64,000 bases of DNA from Doryteuthis pealeii (Eukaryota; Mollusca; Cephalopoda; Myopsida; Loliginidae): contig CM042179.1 of the NCBI GenBank assembly GCA_023376005.1, positions 14,410,252-14,474,251 of the forward strand. Direction: 5' to 3'. Under the pieces are notes generated by a model. The model worked only from the letters and a program-made list of their open reading frames with translations. It was not told the DNA's origin and did no database searches. The number at the start of each line of letters is the position of its first letter. Within the stretch, counting starts at the first letter, position 1. Of the stretch, positions 33,445-46,122 are shown in pieces. The position numbers and the translations under genes are program-made.

Positions 33445-36000
33445 ATATTATCTATTATTTTATTCATATATTATTATTATTATTATTTTATTATTAATTA
33501 TTATTTATATTAGTCTTGCAAGATAAGCATCTATTCTGAACACAGATGACCAGACCAAGGTGATAATTTTAATACGAATTTAATAATCTAAATAATTTTT
33601 TAGCAAACAATATCAATGAGTAAATATTTAGACTTTTTATGTAGTTATTTATTACTACTCATAGTTGGTATATCTTTGTTCGTGATTGTCGCAACACATA
33701 ATTATATACGTGTGCACGTACTTTTATATGTAAGTACGTTTACAAAAAAAAAAGCTCATAATACACTTTATAATACAAAGACTTCAATCATTCTACGAAT
33801 TTCCCTTTATCTTTTTTCACGAATATTCTACATTTAGGTATTTTTTTTTTTGTTTTGTTTTTTCTTTCATTTTTATTTGAGACGTGCGATTGGGTCGCTT
33901 CCCATATTTATTTCATTTTTTCTCTGTTATTGCTCTTTTTGCAAATGTCCCTTATCTGTCCGGTCACCGACGGTGTCCAGCTAATTTGCCCCACCCAGGT
34001 TCTCATTTACCTACTTATTCCTTTACACATCAGATTTATCCATCGAGGTCAGCTTAAAATTTAGGTGTTTGTATTGGCCGTAATGCACTTAATGTAACAC
34101 ACACATACACACACACACACACACACTAGCGCGCAAAAAGGCACGCACAGAATTGTGTATGTATGTGTATATGTATGTATTCATGTATGTATGTATTCTC
34201 TCTTCTTTCATTCATTCACTTCCGCTCAGTTCATTTGTTATTCATTCATTTCAGTTCGTTTCTTTTTTTTTTTTTTGCTTTTTTTTTGTCGCATTTTTAT
34301 CCGCCTTTCATTTGTTCGTTCATCCAAGTACGCAAATACATTGCACTAAATGACCTGGATGTCAGAACGCAACTAGCATGCACGCACTAACCCCATTTGC
34401 GCGGGTAACATAAATGGCCGAGTTTGAACAACCGGGATGAGTTCGATCGACGGAGATGTCGCATAGGATCGGAACGTGTCACAAAAAAACAGGATGGATT
34501 CTATTAATACGTAACTCCAACACCTGGTTGTGCTTGATTCGTAACGAAAAAAAACAACCAACACACACCAAAACAAAGGCGTGCACAAGACGCGCGTACA
34601 AACAAACAAACAACGCATGCGCGCAACACTACTTGTGCAATTCAATGTCAATTCTTCTCAGCAACACGTATGAAAAAAAAATCTATACACCATACTTTAG
34701 ACACTTACACACTTACGCAAGAATAAAGATTGATTCTATTTAATTATACGCTCACAAATAGCCACTGGAATGATAAATTTTTTATTCACATGTACACACA
34801 TGTGTTCTCAATATATAAGTATGCATATATAAGTATCTATTCACATTCGATTTTGGCCTTTTATATTAATGCTTTCAGAGAAGCACAATAAATAAGAAAT
34901 GAACAAGAATTGACTTGATGAAATAATCTATGCTCTCATAAAAATACTTACACTCAATCATTACCACGTACTATCACACGCATCACACCAACACACACCA
35001 CACATACTCCTATATATGTGTGTGTGTATAAATTCACACACATAAACATATAGTATATATATTTAATATATATTTATATATATATATATATTAGTGTATT
35101 ATATAATATATATATATATATTATATATATATATTATTATATATACTGTGCAGTAAAAAGCTCAACACAGAGATTAGAAATACAATATCTATATTTTAGA
35201 AGAACCTTTGTATATGATTATGCCCACACAGAGGAATACGTGGACAAATACAGATTAGATATTATGCACATTCGCATGTAGAGAGAAAAGTACTCAAATT
35301 TCAGCTAAAAGCACACGTGTTTATATTCACAATGATTGCACCTATTCAAACATATAAGCATATATCTATAGTGAATTTATACAATATAAAGTTTATATGT
35401 TATATTGATATTCATATAACCATAAATATTTTACTCAGACTCACACGCACACATATTGGGATACGCACATATTAATACAACTGTGCAAATCTGATTTGTC
35501 CTGAGGTGGTGTACACAGACGCCACACACACATACACTACCACAAGGAGTACGAACATATTAATACAACAATATAAATCTTATTGGTCTTGAAGTGGTGG
35601 GGTGCAAGAATGTTACTTTGTAATTTGTTTAATTCTTATTTCCATTTTTTCCTATGCAGGATATACCAATTTGCGGATATTGTTCATGGTAGAGAATTGA
35701 AAAAACCGCACGACGTTGGTGTTGTCAAACTGATGTTTGTTTGTACTTCTGCGCAACGACAAAATAAATATAAAACCGATTGCGGGTACCGAGTTATTCA
35801 ATTTAGTAAAGGAATGAGTACATAATCGTTAAAAATCACACACGAAATATATTAACTCAAATCACTTAATCAGACCACAGAAAAAGGAAAGAATACTGGG
35901 TTGTATCTTCGAAACCAATGCGGTTGCTTTTTAACTCTTTTGCGTTTTGGTTTTGCGTGAGCCGAGATTTCTCTCACCAAGAAAAGTGATGAAGTGATTC
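33445..36000. other. No recognisable gene (mirror of 23076-25664)
   Basis: AT-rich with (CA)n at about 34098-34130 and TA-rich patches at 35040-35150. Several short frames occur on both strands but none persists in the mirror reading, which argues against coding. Confidence 0.5.
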
Positions 36001-36009
36001 TATTAAATG

Positions 36010-36262
36010 CTACTTAGCTCAGCCGGTAGAGTATTCGGCTGGTAACCTCAAGGTTCCTGGTTCGACCGGCCCACGCCAATTCAGCGTATGAATAGCACAG
36101 GGATCTGTGCGGTAAAGCGAGGAGTGTGGTAGGTGGGTGTGTCCACCTCAGACACCAAAACACATCTCCTTTGGTATAGTGCTAGTGAAAGGGGGATAGA
36201 TACTCGCTGTCTGGCTGATTACCGAAATTAGGCCACCCGACGACTTTACTTAACTTTACTTT
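36010..36262 (+). repeat. tRNA-derived SINE A, copy A5 mirror (complete)
   Basis: The head TAGCTCAGCCGGTAGAGT at 36015-36032 is an A-box match. AAGGTTCCTGGTTCGACC follows as the B-box region, then GTATGAATAGCACAGGGATC, a GTGGTAGGTGGGTGTGTCC block, GGTATAGTGCTAGTGAAAGG and CGAAATTAGGCCACCCGACG. It ends in a TTTACTT-type repeat. This layout (tRNA head, unrelated body, simple tail) defines a SINE. Confidence 0.82.
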
Positions 36263-36264
36263 TA

Positions 36265-36490
36265 TATTTTGGATAAGGAATATGGTTACCACAGGTACTA
36301 TGATGTGATAATCACTACATAGGCGTGCAGATATACAAGATTAAGGCTATTTGGAATTGTTTGAACAGAAATACGGTTAGACAGGTACAGGAGTGATAAT
36401 CTAAAACGCTTATCCCTATATATCTGAAATCTTGCGTATTAGATAATCAATTCTAGTACCTTTTTAATGTATTCCTTATCAAACTAATTT
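36265..36490. mobile_element. Candidate fold-back MITE, mirror
   Basis: Mirror of 22597-22822. GGATAAGGAATATGGTTACC at 36269 pairs with TATTCCTTATCAAA near 36471. Confidence 0.4.
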
Positions 36491-36669
36491 ATATAGTCTT
36501 ACCCTTATATATCTGCATTTCTATCTAGAATTCGTTTGAACTGATAAGCCTATCTGGAATTCATTTAATATTTGTCTAGTCATGGATCTGTGAGGACTAG
36601 CTGGTTAACCATTATACAACGATTGGGAAACCTTTTAGTATTTATCTTTTGTAGGTAAATAGTTTTTAA

Positions 36670-37100
36670 TTTAATTTTTGAGAAAAAATCTTTACATAAA
36701 GCTATGTTGCCGGGTTGTGAGAAGGTCAAGTTTGATAACAACATTATTACCATTTTCCTCGATTTTTTTAGATGAGGCTTCATAATTAGTATTATTTGGA
36801 TTTATTCGTGCTATGGCTCATCTTTATTGTTATCCGCTAGTAACGTTTCGGTCTATGTGCCCTTCGCCCTTCTTCATGTATTCTTGTCGGGCTCGGGACC
36901 TTCTCTAACTCGGGAACCTTCTTGTCGGACTCTGAAAACTTCTTTAATCGTAAAGATTCCCGGTTCGATAAGGCTCCCGAGTCCGACAAGAAATTACACG
37001 AAGAAACGTTGTAAGATAACAATAAGATTAGGATAATAGCTTGAATAATACAATTAATACCCAACATTATTTACGTTGAGAATGATTTATAAAGATTTTG
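36670..37100 (-). repeat. SINE C-related hairpin, mirror of C3
   Basis: Holds GACAAGAAGG/CTCCCGAG units in inverted arrangement at about 36880-36995 and the CGAAACGTTAC tail on the minus strand near 36840. Short frames on both strands read these units. Confidence 0.55.
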
Positions 37101-37149
37101 AACAAAAAAATCTGAATTTTTTAATGAGTTTGATATTCTCTATTTCTTT

Positions 37150-37515
37150 TAGATTTTCAGACCTGTTTTTCCTCATCTTTACTCCTATATATACACGACG
37201 TTGACCGAGTGCCTCTGGCCTTCTCTCCAGTTGAATACATGGCGCAACAGTATAAGGTTCAGAGTATACAGTTCTAAGTTAACTATTTAGTAGTCTGCAA
37301 GGTTTCAATCCTGATTACAGAAGAAAAATACAGTAGAATAATTTGTACATTGCTTAAACAATGTACCAGCTTGGTTTATGAATGGAAATTCTCACCTCAA
37401 TTGATAGATACGGGCTCGGTTGAGTTTCCCTGAAGGCTCAAAGAACGACATAAAAGCTTCCGATTTGGACAGAAGGTTACCAGTTTTACAAGAAACACCC
37501 GAAAGGCCACGGTAG
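37150..37515 (+). repeat. SINE C, copy C2 mirror
   Basis: The tRNA-like head ATGGCGCAACAGTATAAGG at about 37239 is followed by a B-box-like GGTTTCAATCCTGATTACAG and a body with CTCAATTGATAGATACGGGC and GAAGGTTACCAGTTTTAC. Confidence 0.5.
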
Positions 37516-38140
37516 AAAAATAAGATAAAACAACAGTCGTAAAAATTCTAAATAAATACAAAACAATTCACTCATTCTCTTCTTTTTTTACGAGTAGGTT
37601 ATCAATCTATTGGGAGTTGGTGTATGTGTATGTTCCGGAGGAAATTCGAAAATAAACATAACGATAAAGTAAATATATATAGCACATTAAAATACAGGAG
37701 TTGGTTTTTGAGCAAATACTAGAGATTTGATTATATTCGTTTAGAAATACAGGCATGGATTTTTTTCTTTTAATATTTAGATGTAGTTATTAACATTAAT
37801 TTCAGGAGTAGTGTTCATGCAGGTCTATTTTTTTTTATTTTATACATGGATTAAATTGGCGGCATCCAGCGGGATTCAGCTCACGGATTCAAGTAAGGTA
37901 ATGGATCTGTGGACAACTTTTAAAAAATTCCCTTTCTACCCAGGCGAACGCCGTGTAGCCGCTGCTAGTTTTAAAATATAGATTGGATGAATATTAATCA
38001 TGTTGTTCTGGTGTTGATCCAGTATTACGCTTCTCTTACTTTAGATATGCATACTCTTCAATTGATTAGCACTCTTTAATTATAAATATAGCAAACTATA
38101 TTATCAATTAAAAGTGTTATTAATATATGTATATATTTTT
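37516..38140. other. No gene; SINE F-like fragment
   Basis: Mirror of 20909-21544, including the GGCGAACGCCGTGTAGCCGC remnant at about 37943-37965. Otherwise AT-rich. Confidence 0.45.
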
Positions 38141-38366
38141 TGGATATGTGCTTAATTGAAGTCGTACCTAATTTTGAAATTAATTAATAAATTAATGAAT
38201 AGGCGGCAATACTATTCAATGTAGCCTAAACAACATCGAGAAAGATCAATTCTGTATGTACATTGTTAGCCTTACATTTTGATAGGTATGCCCGCCTAAT
38301 TCAATAATATTAAATTAATTAATTTTCAAAATTAGGTTACGACTTTCAATTTAAGCAATTTCTCCA
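38141..38366. mobile_element. Palindromic fold-back element P2, mirror
   Basis: Arms GATATGTGCTTAATTGAAGT and the inverted return near 38335-38366, with a tip of about 55 bases. Several indels relative to 20682-20908. Confidence 0.65.
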
Positions 38367-38457
38367 GAAATTGTCGGCTAAAAAGCCATATCAAAACCAC
38401 ATTGTTGTTGTTACTGTCTCATGTGTTAGATATATACACATTATGATAGAACAACTC

Positions 38458-38625
38458 AGCGTATGAGTAGTACTGGGTCCGTGCGTAAAGTTAAGGAGCT
38501 TTATGTTAAGTGTGGCGCCGACCTAAAACGCAAAAGCATCTCCTTGGTTAGCGCTAGTGAAAGGAGGATAGATTCCTCCGATTGCCTAATTACCGACTTT
38601 ATTTGGCCACGCAACGCGATAATAT
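38458..38625 (+). repeat. SINE A, copy A4 mirror
   Basis: GCGTATGAGTAGTACTGGGT, TGTGGCGCCGACC, CATCTCCTTGGTTAGCGCTA and GTGAAAGGAGGATAGATTCC in family order, then CCGACTTTATTTGGCCACGC. The frame 38463-38699 is this SINE. Confidence 0.7.
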
Positions 38626-38723
38626 ATTTATATATTATATATATTAATATATATATATTATTCTATATGAGAGTAGATACACCAAGTGATGTGTTTTGAT
38701 ATGGCTTTCTTAGGCCGACCCAA

Positions 38724-38904
38724 TTTGGGAGAATATGTGCTTAATTGAAGTCGTACCTAATTTTGAAGTTAATTAATTAATAAGTATTATTAGGCGACAG
38801 TACCTATTTTTAATAGGTATGCCTGCCTAATTTAATTAATTAATTAATACATTAATTAACTTTTCCAAGTACGGTACGACTTCAATTAAGCACATATTCT
38901 CCAG
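38724..38904. mobile_element. Palindromic fold-back element P1, mirror
   Basis: TTTGGGAGAATATGTGC is inverted as GCACATATTCTCCAG, with AATTAAT-rich arms meeting at TACCTATTTTTAATAGGTA. About 180 bases. Confidence 0.7.
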
Positions 38905-38958
38905 AATATATATATATTATATATATTATATTATATGTGTGCTGTGTGTGTGTGTGGC

Positions 38959-38987
<29 letters not shown>
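38905..38987. repeat. (TA)n then (TG)n microsatellite
   Basis: Mirror of 20058-20133. Confidence 0.95.
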
Positions 38988-38989
<2 letters not shown>

Positions 38990-39224
38990 TTTAAACTAAT
39001 GAGTCAGATATACTATATAATAGATTCGCTTTGTGGTCTTCAGGGTTGATTGACAAAGGACTATTATATATATATATATATATATACATATTATAATATA
39101 TATCATGATATGTATAGTTTATGGACATAGTTATCTCTTTACAATTTTATTCTATTCTATTTGTATTTTTTTCCATAATTTTTAGAAGAGTCATCATCTG
39201 ATTTATTCAGGTTAAAGGAATATG

Positions 39225-39365
39225 GCATCAAACGGGGGAATGGTTAGCAAGCTTGTCTTGCAGATCCACGCCATGATAGCGAGTTTGATCCCTTAGATGC
39301 CCCATACTGTCACTTGTGTTCACATCCTATCCGTGTGCGAACGGTTTGTGTAACTAACGTATTCA
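39225..39365 (+). repeat. tRNA-like SINE F, mirror copy
   Basis: GGGGAATGGTTAGCAAGCTT (A-box-like), TTGCAGATCC, GATAGCGAGTTTGATCCC (B-box-like), AGATGCCCCATACTGTCAC, then CACATCCTATCCGTGTGCGA and ACGGTTTGTGTAACTAAC. Block by block it parallels the satellite unit (AAGCTAGTCTCACAGG, AATAGCGAGTTCCACC, GATGCGCAATACTTGTGAC, CATACCCGTAACGAACGG). Confidence 0.65.
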
Positions 39366-39699
39366 GGTTAGAATGCTTTTGTTGTTGTATTAGGCGACCG
39401 TCTATTCTCAATTACATCTTATCTGATGTCCAATCCCATCGGAAGTGGAAGAGACGTTTTTTTTTTGTCTCCCCCCCACCCAACCCCAGTAAACGCTGTG
39501 GACTGAAAGAATTGTGGCAAATATACTAATCGATTCCAGTCCATTTTCAGCAGTTCTTCATGTAAGCCAAACATGCCAAATTCAATTGTTTGAACAACCG
39601 CTGGAATTTGGTGATTCCTTATTTCACAGGCAGAAAATACGATTCGAATGGAATACTTTTCTGTTGACTTTTGCATATAAATTTCTTCATTAAAATAAT

Positions 39700-39892
39700 A
39701 TGGCACAACACATCAAGCTAAGAGGCTCTAGAGAAGCGCGCAACAAAGGACCGGCACACCACACATTCAGGGACAGCCTTTTCCTACCGTCATCTGTGGC
39801 GAAGATGTTTTTCGAACATTGGATTCACGTCACAGGAGGCACTGTAACTTCTGGGACACAATTACTATATAGACTGCAATGGCCGATGACGA
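39700..39892 (+). pseudogene. LINE 3' end with finger (mirror copy)
   Basis: Mirror of 19152-19340. The plus-strand frame contains KMFFEHWIHVT in a shifted frame where the better copy reads ECFSNIGLH, so the finger is broken by an indel. The frame 39700-39897 is this fragment. Confidence 0.5.
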
Positions 39893-39964
39893 TATAGGAG
39901 ATAGATAGGATAGATAGATAGAGAGAGAGAGAGGAGATGAGAGAGGATTAGAGGGAAGGGAGGC

Positions 39965-41075
39965 GGGGGAGAGGTGGTGTGTGTGTGTGTGTTGTCACCC
40001 TTTTACGAATCTTTATGATATACAAGGTTGTCAAAAATATCGAGATTAAAGCTGTATTTACCGAAAATGGAATGAGCTAGAAATGTACGTTCATTTTTTT
40101 TCAGAATAAGGTGTGTCAAAAAAGTACAGCGGTTTTAAAGCTGTATTCTACCAAAATTAGAATTAAATGAGAGGAGCCACCCTACAACTGATGGTTAGGT
40201 GTGGCGCTCCCGTCTCAATGCTAAAAACAATTCCTTGTTAGGCTAGTGAAAGGGATAGACTCCCTCGCTTTGTTCCGACTTAGGCCACGTTGTTACTTTA
40301 CTTGTCTTCAGTCACACTTCTGTGTTTCTCTTTGTTTTTCAAGTCTCTGTGCCCTGCAAAGTCTCTCCGGGTTCCCTGACGCAGAATGGACCCATTTAAT
40401 ATCACTATGCATGCTAAACTGTCAGTATGCCACATGTTACGTAGGAAACTGGATCTGAGTAAAGTCAGCGGCGGCTTGGTGGTGTCAGTATTCTCGCCTG
40501 TGTAGACCAATACTGGTGTGTCAAAAAAGAATCAGATTTTCGGTTGTTTTTGACAGCCTGTGTATTCTTGAAAAAATTAACATTATATTCTTTTTCATTT
40601 CTTATATCAAAATATATAAAAAAGATTCCAAAATAGAAAAAAAGATTATAAATTCGAAGGCAACAATGGTAAAAATAAGACAAAAGATGTTTATATGTCT
40701 ATCTCGTTTCAAAGCGAGCTTTATATCAGAGTTTTATTTCAGAAATGACGTGCTTATGTTTTTTTTTTATTTGTGTGGTTATAATTTCTCTTCTATTTCT
40801 TCCTCTTCCTTTTTTTTCCTCTCTTTTCTTCTTTCCTCCTTTTATGAATGGGGAATAACTGTAATTTCTGTATTTCTCTCTTTCTTTTTTCTGTGGGTCT
40901 TAAAAGTTTGTTGGACAAGGCTGACTCGGTTAAGATGTTGCAATGCTTTGCATGTGTTGAACGTGTAGATGTCATAATTTCAAAACATGTTGGTGTAGGC
41001 ATTTACCCAACCCATTTGCGACAGGTTAGGATGGGACACAGGTTGCAAGTATGGAATCCACATAGAATGACATCC
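39965..41075 (-). repeat. Satellite flank, right-arm reading
   Basis: Single copy of the flank that appears twice in the left arm. It contains GA/TG-rich repeats (39895-39995), the headless SINE A3 with its hairpin (40160-40305), A/T-rich unassigned DNA and the SINE F tail (about 40985-41075). Frames 40516-40968 and 40848-41129 read through repeats. Confidence 0.75.
40160..40305 (+). repeat. SINE A, headless copy A3
   Basis: ATGAGAGGAGCCACCC...GGTTAGGTGTGGCGCTCCCG hairpin, then CCTTGTTAGGCTAGTGAAAG and CCGACTTAGGCCACGTTGTT. Mirror of 18718-18880. Confidence 0.65.
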
Positions 41076-44070
41076 AGCATGTGGAACTCGCTATTCAGTA
41101 GTAATAGACCTGCGAGACTAGCTTCGTAATCATAACATAACGATGCTGACGCCACTACAAAAGATAGGTATTTATATAATCCGTTCGTTACGGGTATGAT
41201 ATGACACAGTAAGTATTGCGCATCAGCAATGGTGGAACTCGCTATTCAGTAGTAATAGACCTGCGAGACTAGCTTCGTAATCATAACATAACGATGCTGA
41301 CGCCCACTACAAAAGATAGGTATTTATATAATCCGTTCGTTACGGGTATGATATGACACAGTCACAAGTATGCGCATCCAGCAATGGTGGAACTCGCTAT
41401 TCAGTAGTAATAGACCTGCGAGACTAGCTTCGTAATCATAACATAACGATGCTGACGCCCACTACAAAAGATAGGTATTTATATAATCCGTTCGTTACGG
41501 GTATGATATGACACAGTCACAAGTATTGCGCATCCAGCAATGGTGGAACTCGCTATTCAGTAGTAATAGACCTGCGAGACTAGCTTCGTAATCATAACAT
41601 AACGATGCTGACGCCCACTACAAAGATAGGTATTTATATAATCCGTTCGTTACGGGTATGATATGACACAGTCACAAGTATTGCGCATCCAGCAATGGTG
41701 GAACTCGCTATTCAGTAGTAATAGACCTGCGAGACTAGTTTGGTATCATAACATAACGATGCTGACGCCCACTACAAAAGATAGGTATATATAATCCGTT
41801 CGTTACGGGTATGATATGACACAGTCACAAGTATTGCGCATCCAGCAATGGTGGAACTCGCTATTCAGTAGTAATAGACCTGCGAGACTAGCTTGGTAAT
41901 CATAACATAACGATGCTGACGCCCACTACAAAAGATAGGTATTTATATAATCCGTTCGTTACGGGTATGATATGACACAGTCACAAGTATTGCGCATCCA
42001 GCAATGGTGGAACTCGCTATTCAGTAGTAATAGACCTGCGAGACTAGCTTGGTAATCATAACATAACGATGCTGACGCCCACTACAAAAGATAGGTATTT
42101 ATATAATCCGTTCGTTACGGGTATGATATGACACAGTCACAAGTATTGCGCATCCAGCAATGGTGGAACTCGCTATTCAGTAGTAATAGACCTGCGAGAC
42201 TAGTTTGGTAATCATAACATAACGATGCTGACGCCCACTACAAAAGATAGGTATTTATATAATCCGTTCGTTACGGGTATGATATGACACAGTCACAAGT
42301 ATTGCGCATCCAGCAATGGTGGAACTCGCTATTCAGTAGTAATAGACCTGCGAGACTAGCTTGGTAATCATAACATAACGATGCTGACGCCCACTACAAA
42401 AGATAGGTATTTATATAATCCGTTCGTTACGGGTATGATATGACACAGTCACAAGTATTGCGCATCCAGCAATGGTGGAATCGCTTTTCAGTAGTAATAG
42501 ACCTGCGAGACTAGTTTGGTAATCATAACATAACGATGCTGACGCCCACTACAAAAAGATAGGTATTTATATAATCCGTTCGTTACGGGTATGATATGAC
42601 ACAGTCACAAGTATTGCGCATCCAGCAATGGTGGAACTCGCTATTCAGTAGTAATAGACCTGCGAGACTAGCTTGGTAATATAACATAACGATGCTGACG
42701 CCCACTACAAAAGATAGGTATTTATATAATCCGTTCGTTACGGGTATGATATGACACAGTCACAAGTATTGCGCATCAGCAATGGTGGAACTCGCTATTC
42801 AGTAGTAATAGACCTGCGAGACTAGTTTGGTAATCATAACATAACGATGCTGACGCCCACTACAAAAGATAGGTATTTATATAATCCGTTCGTTACGGGT
42901 ATGATATGACACAGTCACAAGTATTGCGCATCCAGCAATGGTGGAACTCGCTATTCAGTAGTAATAGACCTGCGAGACTAGTTTGGTAATCATAACATAA
43001 CGATGCTGACGCCCACTACAAAAGATAGGTATTTATATATCCGTTCGTTACGGGTATGAATATGACACAGTCACAAGTATTGCGCATCCAGCAATGGTGG
43101 AACTCGCTATTCAGTAGTAATAGACCTGCGAGACTAGTTTGGTAATCATAACATAACGATGCTGACGCCCACTACAAAAGATAGGTATTTATATAATCCG
43201 TTCGTTACGGGTATGATATGACACAGTCACAAGTATTGCGCATCCAGCAATGGTGGAACTCGCTATTCAGTAGTAATAGACCTGCGAGACTAGTTTGGTA
43301 ATCATAACATAACGATGCTGACGCCCACTACAAAAGATAGGTATTTATATAATCCGTTCGTTACGGGTATGATATGACACAGTCACAAGTATTGCGCATC
43401 CAGCAATGGTGGAACTCGCTATTCAGTAGTAATAGACCTGCGAGACTAGTTTGGTAATCATAACATAACGATGCTGACGCCACTACAAAAGATAGGTATT
43501 TATATAATCCGTTCGTTACGGGTATGATATGACACAGTACAAGTATTGCGCAATCCAGCAATGGTGGAACTCGCTATTCAGTAGTATAGACCTGCGAGAC
43601 TAGTTTGGTAATCATAACATAACGAGATGCTGACGCCCACTACAAAAGATAGGTATTTATATAATCCGTTCGTTACGGGTATGATATGACACAGTCACAA
43701 GTATTGCGCATCCAGCAATGGTGGAACTCGCTATTCAGTAGTAATAGACCTGTGAGACTAGCTTGGTAATCATAACATACGATGCTGACGCCCACTACAA
43801 AGATAGGTATTTATATAATCCGTTCGTTACGGGTATGATATGACACAGTCACAAGTATTGCGCATCCAGCAATGGTGGAACTCGCTATTCAGTAGTAATA
43901 GACCTGCGAGACTAGTAATCATAAATAACGATGCTGACGCCCACTACAAAGATAGGTATTTATATAATCCGTTCGTTACGGGTATGATATGACACAGTCA
44001 CAAGTATTGCGCATCCAGCAATGGTGGAACTCGCTATTCAGTAGTAATAGACCTGTGAGACTAGCTTGTT
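41071..44070 (-). repeat. 156-bp satellite array, right arm (about 19 monomers)
   Basis: The same 156-base unit on the minus strand. The four monomers nearest 41.1 kb have GCTTCG (the AAGC/CGAAGC variant). The rest alternate GCTTGG and GTTTGG. The array ends at CTAGCTTGTTAACACTTATACC, the tRNA-like head also seen at 5196-5220. Monomers here are nearly indel-free. The copy number is about a quarter of the combined left blocks, so array length is not reliable in this assembly. Confidence 0.95.
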
Positions 44071-44084
44071 AACACTTATACCAC

Positions 44085-45050
44085 GATGGGGCGTAAATCT
44101 GAATAATTTCTGCTAGTTAGACATTGTGGTCTAATAAGCGCCTATGTACGTAAATCAAAGTCTCACTTTACAGTTATTTCACTTTTCTCGAAATCAAAAT
44201 TGTTGGGATTTTAGGATATAAGGCGTGTGGTAAATGCCTACTTCTACTTATAGACTCACCGACTACCATGTGACCAGCCTGTTGTCCAATCACTGGCAGT
44301 GCTCTGCTGCTGTTGTTGTTATTTATACTGGCTGATTCTAATCTTAGCTCACTACTACTTGGATCTTCTTGGACGACGGACCTAAAGGATTCTATATCAC
44401 GGGACTTATTTACTTACCAAAGGATTCTATAACTCGAGACTTACTTACTTATTTACTTAGAGTTCTTTCCAACAGGCCAAGGATGGCGGCCAGATACTTA
44501 ACAATAATATCAAGCACATATTTATTAAGTACAATTTTTTAATATCAATATGCATATTATCCTTCTCATTAACACTGCAAAGCGCTATTTTGTTATATAT
44601 ATAGATACAAATGCATATTATCAGTATGTAGACATGCCGAACAGTATCAATAATATAAAAACGTTTTTATTAATAATTGAGGTTTAAATAAAACAGGAAT
44701 TCATGGAGAATGTGACGCAAATAGCAGAGGGACTTGTGACTTGAGCAGTGATATAGTTTCGGTTACAGACAGAAAAACACACAATCTCCATTATAATAAG
44801 ATTATCGAATAGAGCAAATCAAACTATATAAAAAAGACATTTTCCAATGTAGCTACGATTGTTGATTTAGCGGTATCTCAACTTAATTCGTTTTCTTTTG
44901 GCGGTTACCCAGACACATTCATTCATTCATTGAGGGAATTTTCATTTCTACTCTCATCCTGTTTATATATTATTGTCTGTCCTTTCAGGTCAAAACCTTT
45001 TGATTTGATAAAAAAAAAAGAGGAAAACGTGTGCGTGCGTAAAAGCATAT
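44085..45050. other. No gene; holds a 300-bp dispersed duplicate
   Basis: Mirror of 4228-5195. The part at 44500-44810 aligns with 53215-53527 on the same strand. The minus-strand frame at 4684-4971 in the left arm is not conserved here. Confidence 0.5.
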
Positions 45051-45055
45051 AAAAG

Positions 45056-45161
<106 letters not shown>

Positions 45162-45265
45162 TGATGTGGTACAAAATCTAATGGCATAATTTGATTTTAT
45201 TGAAATGATTTTTAAAATTGTAGTTGAGAGGGGAAAAACATAATAAACACAAAACCACAAAGAGA

Positions 45266-45266
45266 G

Positions 45267-45318
<52 letters not shown>
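45266..45318. repeat. (GA)n microsatellite
   Basis: Uninterrupted GA run, mirror of 3959-4018. Confidence 0.95.
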
Positions 45319-45321
<3 letters not shown>

Positions 45322-45549
45322 GGAGATCGACTAAGCGCTTTCGTTCCTCTCTCATCAAGAGTCAAATTAAGGATTAAAAGTCAACAAGTATGCAATTGGA
45401 TTGTTTTGAATTGTGAAAACAAAAACGAAAACTCTCAGACCAAAAGTGATTCTCCCTGCCTGAAGAGAGAAAGCTTGAGAGTTTTTATGTAAATATCTTC
45501 CAAGGTACGAAGATTGTAGAATGAGTGGAACCTGCTGATGACGCGAAAG

Positions 45550-45589
<40 letters not shown>

Positions 45590-45619
45590 ATATATATATC
45601 ATTTAACAAGCTTAATTTC

Positions 45620-46122
45620 ACTGTGCCTTCAAGTAAAAATTTAATATATACTTTATTCAGTAACGCTTCTAAATAAACAAACATCCAAAAATCTTATTCA
45701 CTCCACCGAAGGGCATGCGGTCTGTTTGTTGTTATTATTCTCTCAAAAACGCCCCCTTACCTATTATGGTAGAGGCGTGTAGTATCATTTGACAAGCTTA
45801 ATTTCACTGGGATTGTTAGCTGTGTACTGTGGCCGAGGCGATATAGTGTTTCACTAGTGTTTCACTGTATCTGCTGAAGTCCCGGTTTCGATTTCTGTCG
45901 GAGGGAAGTCGTTAGTATATATCGCTGATGAGAACTTAATAAAGTCGAAACAGTCTGTACGATATTCTATTACGAGCGATCCTTTGCTGGGATTACACTT
46001 GTCATGTTCATTTTTCTATAAGAAAAGTATCGAATTTTATGCGCGATACATGCGTTGTAAGTGCCTTCAAGTAAAAATGTAATATATACTTTGTTCAGCA
46101 ACTCTAAATAACAACATCCAAA

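Noticed and set aside
36010..36090. A genuine tRNA gene, suggested by good A and B boxes
   Set aside because: The 3' half does not close a cloverleaf and the sequence continues into a shared SINE body present at many sites. The boxes belong to SINE A.
40516..40968. 150-residue plus-strand frame
   Set aside because: Phe/Ser-rich translation of T-rich repeat flank, not open in the two left-arm copies of the same sequence.
45525..45550. Second hammerhead core (CTGATGACGCGAAAGG)
   Set aside because: There is no room for a stem II loop between CTGATGA and GAAA, and no pairing flanks. It is probably a chance resemblance.
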